64,000 bases of DNA from Pantoea agglomerans NBRC 102470 (GTDB lineage: Bacteria; Pseudomonadota; Gammaproteobacteria; Enterobacterales; Enterobacteriaceae): NCBI RefSeq assembly GCF_001598475.1, contig NZ_BCZA01000006.1, forward strand, positions 372,001 through 436,000, in the 5' to 3' direction. Under the pieces are notes generated by a model. The model ran no database searches. It was not told the DNA's origin and saw only the letters and a list, made by a program, of their open reading frames with translations. A program made the translations under genes and the position numbers. Below, in pieces: positions 1 through 7,245 of this stretch; within the stretch, counting starts at the first letter, position 1; every line of letters begins with the position of its first letter.

Positions 1-2
1 AA

Positions 3-338
3 CTGGACAGCCACCGTGCCCGGCGCATCCTGCTGGAGATCAACAAATATCACCGTCACAAATTCGCCCATTTCGATGAAGGCTTTGTCAGCCGGTTGCT
101 TAACCATCCTGACGTGCCGGAGCTGATCCGAACCAGTCCGCTGACGCAGCGTGAATGGCAGGTGCTGGGATTGATCTATTCGGGCTACAGCAACGATCAA
201 ATCGCCGGTGAGCTGGCGGTGGCCTCCACCACCATCAAAACCCACATCCGTAATCTCTATCAGAAGCTGGGCGTCACCCATCGTAGCGAAGCGATGAATC
301 AGGTGCAGTCGCTGCTGAAAATGATGGGATATGTCTGA
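3..338 (+). CDS. malT: MalT transcriptional activator, C-terminal part (5' end outside window)
   Basis: Only the last 111 residues are present. They carry a LuxR/GerE-type helix-turn-helix: [20 protein letters not shown] followed by the recognition-helix segment with [16 protein letters not shown], and the end LLKMMGYV is typical of MalT. MalT is the ATP- and maltotriose-dependent activator of the maltose/maltodextrin regulon; this part is its DNA-binding domain. The reading frame is open from the first bases of the window, so the gene is cut by the window edge, not broken. A GC-rich hairpin (357-372) without a T tract follows the stop. Identification rests on recognition of the family and is firm. 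Confidence 0.92.
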   Translation: MDSHRARRILLEINKYHRHKFAHFDEGFVSRLLNHPDVPELIRTSPLTQREWQVLGLIYSGYSNDQIAGELAVASTTIKTHIRNLYQKLGVTHRSEAMNQVQSLLKMMGYV

Positions 339-1030
339 CGACAGGCGTTTACAGGGGCGGGCTTCAGCCCGCTCTGCCGCATGTCAGCACACCATCGAAA
401 CAGGCGGTCTTTATCAATGGGAAGCGGGGCAGTTACTTTACTGCGCAACATGCAGCTCTGATTTGCCGGATTTCGGGCCCTGATTTCTTCCAGCCGGTGC
501 ATAAATATCGCATGCATCAGCGCGTTACGGGCTTCACCTTTATTCAGCCCCGCGAGGTCCCGCCTGCAGCAGTTAGGGTAGTGCTTCCTGAAATTACGGA
601 TTTCTGAGGTTCAGGAAAATTAATTCTGAGTGGTTAAAGAGTGTCCCCTTACCATACCTCTTAAAAGTCAGATGAATTATAGAAAATGATATATGCTTTT
701 GCTTTTTTTTGAGTTCAGGATTGTCATTCCCTGCTTATGAAAAAAGTGCCTTAATAAAAATGCAATATGTATTATTTCATGAAAAGAGTAAATTGTTAGC
801 AGAGTAATTACTAGCCTTTAATGTCATTAGCTATTAACTAGTTAGTTAAAAAATAGCATCCCCGAAAATTTTTTTTAAAATTAAACGAAAACATTATAAA
901 ACAACGAAAAACGTTTCATTACACTCCATAGTTTTTATTTTTTAGATAATTTACTTTTAATGAAATAGCTCATTAGCTATGGGGTGGGCCAGCGATTATC
1001 TCATGTATTTATTATCTTTAAGGATGGATT
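339..1030. other. Intergenic region: decayed ORF remnant, then AT-rich promoter-like tract
   Basis: Two different halves. Bases 339-610 have ordinary composition, with the hairpin GCGGGC-TTCA-GCCCGC at 357-372, and an open frame on the minus strand listed separately. Bases about 640-1020 are strikingly AT-rich, with long A and T runs and TTAACTAGTTAGTTAA near 834-849, and end in the ribosome binding site of the first glycine-rich gene. The AT-rich tract is where I would expect the promoter of that cluster and possible H-NS-type silencing. I do not assign a -35/-10 pair. Confidence 0.5.
341..610 (-). pseudogene. Possible remnant of an unidentified protein-coding gene
   Basis: Read on the minus strand, the frame is open from a stop at 611-613 down into the end of malT. 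It gives protein-like text such as RNFRKHYPNCCRRDLAGLNK, then GEARNALMHAIFMHRLEEIR. The charged and hydrophobic residues alternate as in a helical domain, unlike a random frame. There is no start codon with a ribosome binding site before an internal ATG at 515-517, and the frame then runs antisense into malT, so the 3' end is lost. I do not recognise the family. I call it a fragment left by insertion or deletion, with low confidence. Confidence 0.3.
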
Positions 1031-1390
1031 ATGAGACATAAAAAATTAACGCTTGCTTTGGCTGTTTTTGTCCTCTCTGCGGCGCGACTTGCAGTCGCTG
1101 CACCGTTACATAACCAACCGTTTACGAATCACTCCCCACAGACCTTCTTACTTGTCGGCGATGCTAATGGAGGTGACGGCGGCAACGGGGGTTCTGGTTC
1201 TAATTCTCCTGGTGGCCCTGGCGGCGATGGAGGAAATAACAGCGCCAGCGGTAACGGGAATGGCAGCGGTAATGATAACGGCACTGGCAACGGCTCCGCT
1301 AACGGTAATGGTTCCGGAGACGGTGACGGCGGCGGTGATGGTGGTGACAGCGGTGGCGATGGTGGTGGTGGTGATGGCGGCGGTGCGTAA
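1031..1390 (+). CDS. Secreted glycine-rich repeat protein, first of four
   Basis: This 119-residue protein starts with a Sec-type signal peptide (residues 1 to about 23: basic MRHKK, hydrophobic LALAVFVLSA, cleavage probably after VAA). A short linker with His, Pro and Phe follows. From about residue 45 to the end the chain is nearly all Gly, Asp, Asn and Ser in Gly-Gly-X and Gly-Asn/Asp steps. There is no Cys after the signal and no hydrophobic core, so a normal globular fold is unlikely. Such GGX repeats can form polyglycine-II helices, as in snow flea antifreeze protein or phage adhesin tips; that is inference. The start has AAGGA six bases upstream. It heads four same-strand genes of one type. 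No function is assigned. Confidence 0.75.
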   Translation: MRHKKLTLALAVFVLSAARLAVAAPLHNQPFTNHSPQTFLLVGDANGGDGGNGGSGSNSPGGPGGDGGNNSASGNGNGSGNDNGTGNGSANGNGSGDGDGGGDGGDSGGDGGGGDGGGA

Positions 1391-1413
1391 TCAGGCTGCA
1401 GAATCTAACTAAA

Positions 1414-1440
1414 AATGGTCGCCTCATGAAGGCGGCCATT
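1414..1440 (+). other. Hairpin between first and second glycine-rich genes
   Basis: AATGGTCGCC and GGCGGCCATT pair over ten positions (one G-T) around a seven-base loop. A T tract is missing (AATTAAAGG follows), so it is a poor intrinsic terminator. It may stabilise or attenuate the transcript between the two genes. Confidence 0.5.
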
Positions 1441-1460
1441 AATTAAAGGATGAAACTTCT

Positions 1461-1883
1461 ATGTCAAAGCTACACAACACGCTGATTTTTTTTCCACTAT
1501 CTGCAGGGCTGCTCCTTTCCCTGCCGGTATTCAGTCAGACACTCCCGCAGGACACTATTCAGCTGTCTGCCTGTGAGAGCCTGAACGGACAAGATGGGAA
1601 CGGCAGTTCGCCTGATGGAGAAAGTGGTAAAGACGGCGTGCCCGGTACAGGCTGTCTGAACGGAGGTAACGGCGGTAACGGTTCTGCTACAGGTGGTAAC
1701 GGCGGAAATGGGGGAAATGGGGCAGGCGCCGCGACTGAACCCTACCATAAACACCACAAACATCATAAAAATGGACAGGGTAGCGCCAATGGTGGCAACG
1801 GGGGTGATGGTGGTTCAACTGACAATGCGCCCGGAGGTGCTGGCGGTGATGGAGGTAACAATGACCAGTCAGAACATCTGTAA
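1461..1883 (+). CDS. Secreted glycine-rich repeat protein with His-Lys cluster, second of four
   Basis: This 140-residue protein has a signal peptide (cleavage near VFSQ, about residue 25). The mature N-terminus contains two cysteines (ACESL and TGCLNGG), which could form a disulfide outside the cytoplasm. Gly-Gly-Asn/Asp repeats follow, interrupted near residues 93-103 by YHKHHKHHK, a His/Lys cluster that could bind a metal or a polyanion. AAAGGA lies ten bases before the ATG. The last 23 bases overlap the start of the next gene, whose ribosome binding site (GGAGGT, 1851-1856) is inside this one, suggesting translational coupling. It shares its design with its neighbours but is the only one with cysteines and histidines in the mature part. 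Function unknown. Confidence 0.75.
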   Translation: MSKLHNTLIFFPLSAGLLLSLPVFSQTLPQDTIQLSACESLNGQDGNGSSPDGESGKDGVPGTGCLNGGNGGNGSATGGNGGNGGNGAGAATEPYHKHHKHHKNGQGSANGGNGGDGGSTDNAPGGAGGDGGNNDQSEHL

Positions 1884-2250
1884 ACGATACCGTACCCTAC
1901 TAAGGTGCTCCACTCTGATACTGGTGATTTTTACACACTACGGTTATGCCTCTCCGGCCTCCCCGATTCCTTTTCCTGATTCCTTATCACTGATTTCTGA
2001 TGGTGGAAACGGCGGGGACGGTGGTCCGGGCGAAAACGGAGGGGATGGCGGTAACGGCGGTAATGCTGGTACAGGCTCCAACTCAAATGGCGGAGATGGC
2101 GGAGATGGCGGAAATGGCGGCACTAACGGAGCCGATGGAGGGGATGGTGGCAACGGAGGAAGCGGGAACAACTCATCCGGTGGTGATGGTGGTGATGGTG
2201 GTGATGGTGGTGATGACGGTGATAGCGGTGATAGCGGCGGCGGCATATAA
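1861..2250 (+). CDS. Secreted glycine-rich repeat protein, third of four
   Basis: The frame is open further upstream, but the ATG at 1861 is preferred: GGAGGT sits four bases before it, and it yields a signal peptide (basic NICKRYR, hydrophobic LLRCSTLILVIF, cleavage near YASPA). The protein is then 129 residues. The mature part begins with a proline-rich linker SPIPFPDSL and continues as about 85 residues of GGD/GGN/GGX repeats ending DSGGGI. The gene overlaps the second gene by 23 bases in another frame. The sense-strand GGX coding produces a long proline-rich open frame on the other strand, which is a shadow. No family of known function is recognised. Confidence 0.75.
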   Translation: MTSQNICKRYRTLLRCSTLILVIFTHYGYASPASPIPFPDSLSLISDGGNGGDGGPGENGGDGGNGGNAGTGSNSNGGDGGDGGNGGTNGADGGDGGNGGSGNNSSGGDGGDGGDGGDDGDSGDSGGGI

Positions 2251-2270
2251 GTCATAGCGCAGAGGATGAT

Positions 2271-2669
2271 ATGAAAAACCTTCTCATGAAAGCTGTATAT
2301 CTCATTATTCTCACCTCAGCATTACTGAGACCTTTCATGGTCGTACTCACGGTAACCTCTTCTCTGGCGGCCGGAATATTCAGCACTGCGGCATGGGCAG
2401 ACGGCGACGGTGGCGACGGTGGTGACGGTGGCGGTGACGGAAACGGGGGAGACGGAGGGAATGCTGGTTCTGGCAGCAACGGAAATGGCGGCGACGGCGG
2501 TAATGGTGGTGAAAACGGAGGAAATGGAGGGAACGGCGGTAATGGTGACGGATCAGGTAATGGCGGAAACGGAGGCGATGCGGGTCCTGGCGGCGTCGGC
2601 GGGCAGGGTGGCAGTGGCGGGAATGAGGGAGGACATGATGGTTCTCCCGGGATGAGTGGAGCTAAATAG
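2271..2669 (+). CDS. Secreted glycine-rich repeat protein, fourth of four
   Basis: This 132-residue protein has a long N-terminal hydrophobic region (residues 9 to about 41, ending TAAWADGDGG), which fits a signal peptide with an extended or double hydrophobic part. The rest is almost entirely GGD/GGN triplets, with a slightly more varied end (PGGVGGQGGSGG, then HDGSPGMSGAK). AGAGGA lies just before the ATG and the gene follows the third after 20 bases, so the last two are probably co-transcribed. No export apparatus, modification enzyme or immunity gene is next to the set. I infer an extracellular structural or surface role; nothing in the sequence fixes it. Confidence 0.75.
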   Translation: MKNLLMKAVYLIILTSALLRPFMVVLTVTSSLAAGIFSTAAWADGDGGDGGDGGGDGNGGDGGNAGSGSNGNGGDGGNGGENGGNGGNGGNGDGSGNGGNGGDAGPGGVGGQGGSGGNEGGHDGSPGMSGAK

Positions 2670-3297
2670 TTATCCCTATGCCGTTAACGTGGTCTGCCGG
2701 AGGTTAATTACCCCGGCGACTTCATGCATACAGACTAAGCAGACAGCAAGGCAATGCTGAGACACCGGGTTGCCAGGCCTGAACTGCAAAGCCGGTGAAG
2801 TCATATCAGTCGTTTTTACCGGCACCAGTAAATCCCGATCTTCCTTAAAAGACATCGCATAGTGTCAGCCTGAGTGATGGCAGTTTATCCGGCACCACCC
2901 AACGATCCATTTCCCGCCCGGCCTCTGCCGACTCCTGTGACATAACCCCGGCCTCTTCTGCAGGGGAACGGGTTGAATCGCGGCATGCTGGTCACAGATG
3001 TTATGTTGCATTAGAGCTGAAAGCCGTTCTTATCAGGCCAGGATATTAAGGATCGCAACATAAAAAGAAGATACAGGCGGTGAGTGTCCGCTATGAGCAA
3101 GGAGCGGACGTTCCGTTCTTAATGACTGACTGTTACCATTGCATCCAACATAGCACCCGGCTCATCCAACCTTACCCACAACAAAAATTAATATCCATAA
3201 ATCAGCTCTATACACGTATGACATCACCAACTCCTCAAGTCACAAAATATTTTGCCGATAACGATTTTTTAACGATCCAAAGTCCTGGAAGACAGAT
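2670..3297. other. Intergenic region with short ORF remnant and one dispersed repeat
   Basis: I see no convincing gene. On the minus strand an open frame at 2845-2943 would encode 32 residues (MSQESAEAGREMDRWVVPDK and onwards) that read like a real protein end, but it has no clear ribosome binding site. One copy of the GTCCGCT...AGCGGAC repeat lies at 3085-3112. A plus-strand frame from 3080 crosses that repeat and is probably not coding. Confidence 0.4.
3085..3112. repeat. Dispersed inverted repeat, copy 1 (ATGAGC-loop type)
   Basis: GTCCGCT (3086-3092) pairs with AGCGGAC (3103-3109) around ATGAGCAAGG. Related, more degenerate copies lie at 3937, 4542, 4585, 7744, 8444, 8483 and 9134, all in intergenic DNA. 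Confidence 0.65.
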
Positions 3298-3654
3298 ATG
3301 AATAAATTTGTTTATTGTATGATTGCTTTGTTTTTTTCCGGTTTATGTTCCGCAGCTGAAGATTTAGGCTTGGGGACATATTTATGTGATGTCCGGATAA
3401 CCAGCTCTCATACAGAGACGCAGCTTTTGCCAAAAGCTGCTGTCGTTGAAGACAATGGAAGTAACTACAAAGTGAAAATGCTGGGTAATGAGGTAGCATC
3501 CCCAGCGCTTGAAAGTGTCATGGGTGGTATTAAACAGCAGGCTACTGTTAACGGAATAACCTTCGTAAGACGTCCTAATTACGATGATCGTTTTATCATC
3601 GAAAATGCGCATTCCGGCTTCTTTTATAAAATGAGAAACTGCAAAAAAAACTAA
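3298..3654 (+). CDS. Small secreted protein of unknown function
   Basis: This 118-residue protein has a signal peptide (MNKFVYCMIALFFSGLCSAA, cleavage about residue 20). The mature part, of about 98 residues, has beta-like alternating sequence and two cysteines (YLCDVRI and RNCKKN at the very end) that could pair in the periplasm. GGAAGA precedes the ATG. It stands alone and its codon use is AT-rich compared with the core genes here, which fits accessory DNA. I do not recognise the family and infer only that it is exported. Confidence 0.65.
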   Translation: MNKFVYCMIALFFSGLCSAAEDLGLGTYLCDVRITSSHTETQLLPKAAVVEDNGSNYKVKMLGNEVASPALESVMGGIKQQATVNGITFVRRPNYDDRFIIENAHSGFFYKMRNCKKN

Positions 3655-3936
3655 TATTTTTTCAGCTGATGCTTTAAGCATTAGTATATGATGGCTTTTA
3701 AATTAATTGTGTTTTAAAAGTCCCTGTTTACTATATTATCTTGATTGTGAACCTCATATCTTTGCAGCCATGTTATGATTAAAATGCTTCGACAAATTGC
3801 TGTCACCTATTCGGCCGATGAGCAATTTAAACTGCTATCATGTCCGTATGCCTTCCAGTTTAACGTTCAAGCTGTATTACCTTTGTATTGATTTCTGGCA
3901 ACAGCAATGAGGCGGGCCAGACTAAGTTCAGATTTA

Positions 3937-3962
3937 TGTCCGCTATGAGTGAGGAGCAGCCA
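3937..3962. repeat. Dispersed inverted repeat, copy 2 (degenerate)
   Basis: GTCCGCT-ATGAGTGAGG-AGCAGCC matches copy 1 in the left arm and loop, but the right arm has decayed. It lies upstream of the first acetyltransferase gene. Confidence 0.5.
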
Positions 3963-4071
3963 TGACCCCAGGGATGGTTTGAATAAGTGATATCCCTTTA
4001 CCCGTTTTGAGCTGATGCTTTTCTTAGCAGGATGCTTTATGTTGGTCACACTCATCCTGCAGGGTATAACC

Positions 4072-4524
4072 ATGATAAAAGTAGAAAAATCAGATCCATT
4101 CTCTTCAGAATCCCATCGTTTAATCGAAATGCTATCAGCAGAACTTGCCGCTATTACTGGTGATAACGGCAAAAGCAATTTCACCACCCAAGCAATGGGT
4201 GATGACAAAGCTTTATGGGCATTAGCAAAGAATTCTCAAGGCAAAGCTGTGGGATGCGGTGCTATACGACCATTTACCCAAAATATAGCCGAGCTTAAAA
4301 GAATGTTTTCAGACCGAAGTGAGTCAGGGATTGGTGGTACTTTACTCACTTTCCTTGAAAAATCAGCAAAAGAGATGGGATATATCGAAGTTAGGCTGGA
4401 AACCCGCCACATCAACTATCGTGCTGTAAATTTCTACATGAAAAATGGTTATGTCCCTATTGAGAATTACGGCCCATATATAGGCAGGACAGAAGCTATC
4501 TGTTTCTCAAAGGCATTGCGCTGA
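4072..4524 (+). CDS. GNAT family N-acetyltransferase
   Basis: The 150-residue protein has the GNAT pattern: strand ALWALAKNSQGKAVGCGAIR, then ELKRMFSDRSESGIGGTLLT with the acetyl-CoA pyrophosphate loop (ESGIGG, the Q/R-x-x-G-x-G/A motif), and motif B with NYRAVNFYMKNGYVP. It should transfer an acetyl group from acetyl-CoA to an amine; the substrate cannot be read from the sequence. The frame is open 57 bases further upstream, but the ATG at 4072 has AGGG seven bases before it and starts where the family normally starts. It is the first of four unrelated GNAT genes within 5 kb and is flanked by copies of the dispersed repeat. Confidence 0.85.
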   Translation: MIKVEKSDPFSSESHRLIEMLSAELAAITGDNGKSNFTTQAMGDDKALWALAKNSQGKAVGCGAIRPFTQNIAELKRMFSDRSESGIGGTLLTFLEKSAKEMGYIEVRLETRHINYRAVNFYMKNGYVPIENYGPYIGRTEAICFSKALR

Positions 4525-4541
4525 CTATATTAATTGGAACT

Positions 4542-4608
4542 GACGTCTGCTCCTGTCACAAAGTGGACTGTCATCGGGCTGATGACCGCTATATGCCAGT
4601 AGCGGACA
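4542..4608. repeat. Dispersed inverted repeats, paired copies 3 and 4
   Basis: The first element (CGTCTGCTCCTGTCACAAAG, then TGGAC) is of the TGGCACAA-loop type. The second, GACCGCTATATGCCAGTAGC followed by GGAC, lies 18 bases on. Two hairpins side by side recur at 8444-8513, which suggests a composite element. Confidence 0.55.
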
Positions 4609-4707
4609 CTGTTTTTAATGTGATTCATTTTGTTCTGCACTTCCTGGAGCACAAAGGAAGTAAAACTACGTAGCGATTATTGCTATCCCCGCTAAGGATA
4701 AAACCCA

Positions 4708-5658
4708 TTAGCTAAGCAAACGAACCGCGCCTGGAGACTTACCCGTTACACGCTTAAAAGCCCGGCTGAAAGCAGCCTGAGAGGAGTATCCCAACCGTTG
4801 CGATGCGGTGTCGACGGTGATGTTTTCTGACGACAGCCAGCGGACAGCGAGATGCATCTTTACTTCTGTTGCATACCGTAGCGGTGGGACGCCGATGGTG
4901 GTCTGAAACCTTTCGGCGAATGCGGAGCGGGATATATGCGATTCGGCAGCGAGTTCTGCCACGCTCCAGTCCCGGCCCGGTTCGCGATGAATCGCCAGGA
5001 TGGCCTGAGCCAGACGCGGATCGCGCAGTGCTGCAGCCAGGCCAGGGCTATTGCCGCAACCATCTTCCACCCATCCTCTGATAAACATCGCTCCAGCCAC
5101 ATCGGCAAGCCTGGCGAGAATACCTGCATAGCCCACGCGTCCGGAGCATATCTCACGCTTCATCGCATCAAGTATATGCATGAGTCCCGGCCACTGAATC
5201 CCCTTTGCATCGGCATGCATAATTTCAGGCAGCACATCCGCCAGCCGCTGCATGCTTCCCAGATCGATTTTCATGCAACCAAAAAACAGCACAGCGCCTG
5301 GCTTTTCCTGGGTACTCGGGCAGGTATCAATCCCACTCACTTTTTCATCCAGTGGTGCCGTTTCGATATTGTCGATATCCAGCACGTCGGCGGCTGTTGC
5401 CGACAAAAGCTGATGCCGTTCGCCGTGGGGAAGAAATACAGCCTCTCCGGCTGAAAGCGTAAGAACTTCGCCGTTTGCACTATGAAGCACCATCTCCCCT
5501 ACAGCGACGTAGTGCAGATAAGCATGACCGGGCCTGCTTGCGAAGTTCAGGCCAAACGTATCTCCCGTCTGGATACGCTGATATCGCACGCCGTATAGCC
5601 GCAGGCCGGAAAGCAGCTCGCTGATGAGTTCTGATGACAGAGCGAAAGATGAAGTCAT
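4708..5658 (-). CDS. AraC family transcriptional regulator with cupin sensor domain
   Basis: The 316-residue protein has an N-terminal cupin_6-type domain (residues about 10-190, with GHAYLHYVAVGEMVLH and PHGERHQLL) and a C-terminal AraC/XylS double helix-turn-helix (about 215-312, with WSVAELAAESHISRSAFAER and the second helix near RLGYSSQAAFSRAFKRVTGK). Regulators of this subgroup commonly control a divergent efflux or dehydrogenase gene. Here the divergent gene, 108 bases away, is the NepI-like MFS exporter at 5767, which is the likely target. The effector is unknown. Length and domain order are normal. Confidence 0.88.
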   Translation of the reverse strand: MTSSFALSSELISELLSGLRLYGVRYQRIQTGDTFGLNFASRPGHAYLHYVAVGEMVLHSANGEVLTLSAGEAVFLPHGERHQLLSATAADVLDIDNIETAPLDEKVSGIDTCPSTQEKPGAVLFFGCMKIDLGSMQRLADVLPEIMHADAKGIQWPGLMHILDAMKREICSGRVGYAGILARLADVAGAMFIRGWVEDGCGNSPGLAAALRDPRLAQAILAIHREPGRDWSVAELAAESHISRSAFAERFQTTIGVPPLRYATEVKMHLAVRWLSSENITVDTASQRLGYSSQAAFSRAFKRVTGKSPGAVRLLS

Positions 5659-5734
5659 ATGCCTTTTCGGGTTTTGGGTAAAAAAGTGAGGGGTTTAGAG
5701 CATAGATCATCCAGCTGCGCCTGAATAGACTTCT

Positions 5735-5759
5735 TCTCCTGAAACGACTTTCCAGGAGA
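5735..5759 (+). promoter_or_regulatory. Inverted repeat covering the ribosome binding site of the MFS gene
   Basis: TCTCCTG (5735-5741) is the exact reverse complement of CAGGAGA (5753-5759), with 11 bases between. CAGGAGA is the ribosome binding site of the MFS gene starting at 5767. The structure could be an operator for the divergent AraC regulator or an RNA hairpin hiding the binding site. The pairing is visible; the role is inference. Confidence 0.4.
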
Positions 5760-5766
5760 CTTAGAA

Positions 5767-6990
5767 ATGACGGATGAAACTTCTATCAGGGTTCACAAAG
5801 AAAGAGTGCAAAGAGATGAGAAAATCCAGCCAGCCTGGCTTGCGGTTTTTTCGTTAACCATGGGTGTTTTTGGCCTGCTCACCGCAGAGTACCTGCCTGC
5901 CAGCTTATTAACGCCTATTGCCCGGGATTTGGGTGTGTCAGAGTCTCTTGCAGGACAGGCCGTAACAGTGACGGCGGTGATTGCGTTATTTGCCGGATTA
6001 CTGATACCGCGATTAACGCGTGCGCTGGACCGGCGCATCGTGTTGTTGAGCTTTACTGCCCTTATGATCTTCTCAAATCTGCTCGTGGCGCTCTCTTCAG
6101 GTATTGTCATGCTGCTGGCAATGCGCATCCTGCTGGGTATTGCGTTGGGTGGATTCTGGAGTATGGCAGCGGCGGTTGCGATGAGGCTAGTGCCGGAGAG
6201 GCTGGTACCGCGGGCGCTGTCGATCATTTTTAGTGGAATCGCGGTAGGTACTGTTGTTGCCGTACCGCTGGGAAGTTATCTGGGCGAGATGTCTGGCTGG
6301 CGTAGCGCGTTTATTGCCGCTGCTGCGGTTGGCGCAATCTCTTTCATTTTTCAGTGGCTGACCCTGCCCGGAATGCCGCCGGTAGTCAGGACCAGGACGG
6401 CATCCGTATTTTCTCTGCTCCAGAGGCCGGGCGTGAGCGTGGGCATGCTGGGGTGCGTGCTCGCCCACACCGGCCAGTATGCGCTGTTTACCTATATACG
6501 GCCTGCGCTGGAAGGACTCGCACACATAGACGCAAAAGGGCTGGCGTTAATACTTCTGGTGTTTGGCATTGCTAACTTTATCGGGACACTGTCGGCAGGA
6601 TGGCTGATGGAACGCAGCCTGCGTTTTACGCTGATTATTATGCCTGCTCTGGTGGGAGCAGCGGCACTGGGTATGATCACTCTGCCGTTATCAATCGCCG
6701 GGCTTACGGCGCTGGTCATGCTGTGGGGGCTGGCATTTGGTGGCATACCGGTGGCGTGGTCAGGTTGGGTCGCCCGGACTCTTCCCGATGAAGCCGAGAG
6801 CGCAGGGGGTATGGTGGTTGCCGCCGTTCAATCCTCCATTGCCGCGGGTGCAGCAATAGGTGGCCTGATATATGGCCTCAACGGGGTAACGGGGGTATTC
6901 ATTACAGCTGCCTGTATCATGTTCACTGCCGCGCTGGTTATTGCATTCCGGGTCAGGGTCTCGCCATCAGCTGAAGGAACGCAAAACTGA
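5767..6990 (+). CDS. MFS efflux transporter, NepI-like
   Basis: The 407-residue protein has twelve predicted membrane segments and a cytoplasmic N-tail. Segment 1 with EYLPASLLTPIARDLGVSES, then AGQAVTVTA, and the loop LALGGFWSMAAAVAMRLVPE closely follow E. coli NepI, the purine ribonucleoside exporter of the DHA1 drug:H+ antiporter group. Efflux by proton antiport across the inner membrane is therefore likely; inosine-type substrates are plausible but unproven. CAGGAGA lies before the ATG. The divergent AraC gene probably controls it. Length matches NepI (about 396 residues). Confidence 0.85.
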   Translation: MTDETSIRVHKERVQRDEKIQPAWLAVFSLTMGVFGLLTAEYLPASLLTPIARDLGVSESLAGQAVTVTAVIALFAGLLIPRLTRALDRRIVLLSFTALMIFSNLLVALSSGIVMLLAMRILLGIALGGFWSMAAAVAMRLVPERLVPRALSIIFSGIAVGTVVAVPLGSYLGEMSGWRSAFIAAAAVGAISFIFQWLTLPGMPPVVRTRTASVFSLLQRPGVSVGMLGCVLAHTGQYALFTYIRPALEGLAHIDAKGLALILLVFGIANFIGTLSAGWLMERSLRFTLIIMPALVGAAALGMITLPLSIAGLTALVMLWGLAFGGIPVAWSGWVARTLPDEAESAGGMVVAAVQSSIAAGAAIGGLIYGLNGVTGVFITAACIMFTAALVIAFRVRVSPSAEGTQN

Positions 6991-7245
6991 CCATTTCAGT
7001 GACATTTTAAGATGTCGGGAGACCTCAATCGAACAGCTTAACATCCCCGGACCGCAAAGCGTTCCGGGCCTGCTGGCTGAGTCTGATGGCAAAGGGGCGG
7101 TTTAACTGCTGAAGCTGGTTAAATGCGTTTTGAGCGAGGAGCGGAACATAAATAGCCGTCATCTCATTGACGGTTCTGTGGCTCCTTAGAGGATATGACT
7201 GCATTATCATCAGAATTTATCTTTGTCATATATGGAGTAAGTCTT

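Noticed and set aside
1944..2255. Long proline-rich minus-strand ORF
   Set aside because: It is the antisense shadow of the GGX coding region (GGN codons read as NCC prolines).
1031..2669. Glycine-rich proteins as RTX calcium-binding repeats
   Set aside because: RTX nonapeptides need GGxGxDxUx with a hydrophobic residue at the U position; these repeats have none and no type I secretion genes are near.
1031..2669. Glycine-rich proteins as microcin B17-like peptides
   Set aside because: The repeats lack the Gly-Cys and Gly-Ser heterocycle sites in number, have Sec signals, and no mcbBCD-type modification or immunity genes are adjacent.
2845..2943. 32-codon minus-strand ORF
   Set aside because: It is protein-like but too short, without a clear ribosome binding site; mentioned only under the intergenic entry.
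3080..3301. 73-codon ORF before the small secreted protein
   Set aside because: It starts within the dispersed repeat and overlaps the next start; no family resemblance.
7025..7210. 61-codon minus-strand ORF between the NepI-like and GNAT genes
   Set aside because: Text such as YVPLLAQNAFNQLQQLNRPF is protein-like, but there is no recognised family and no well-placed ribosome binding site for the first ATG; left open rather than called.
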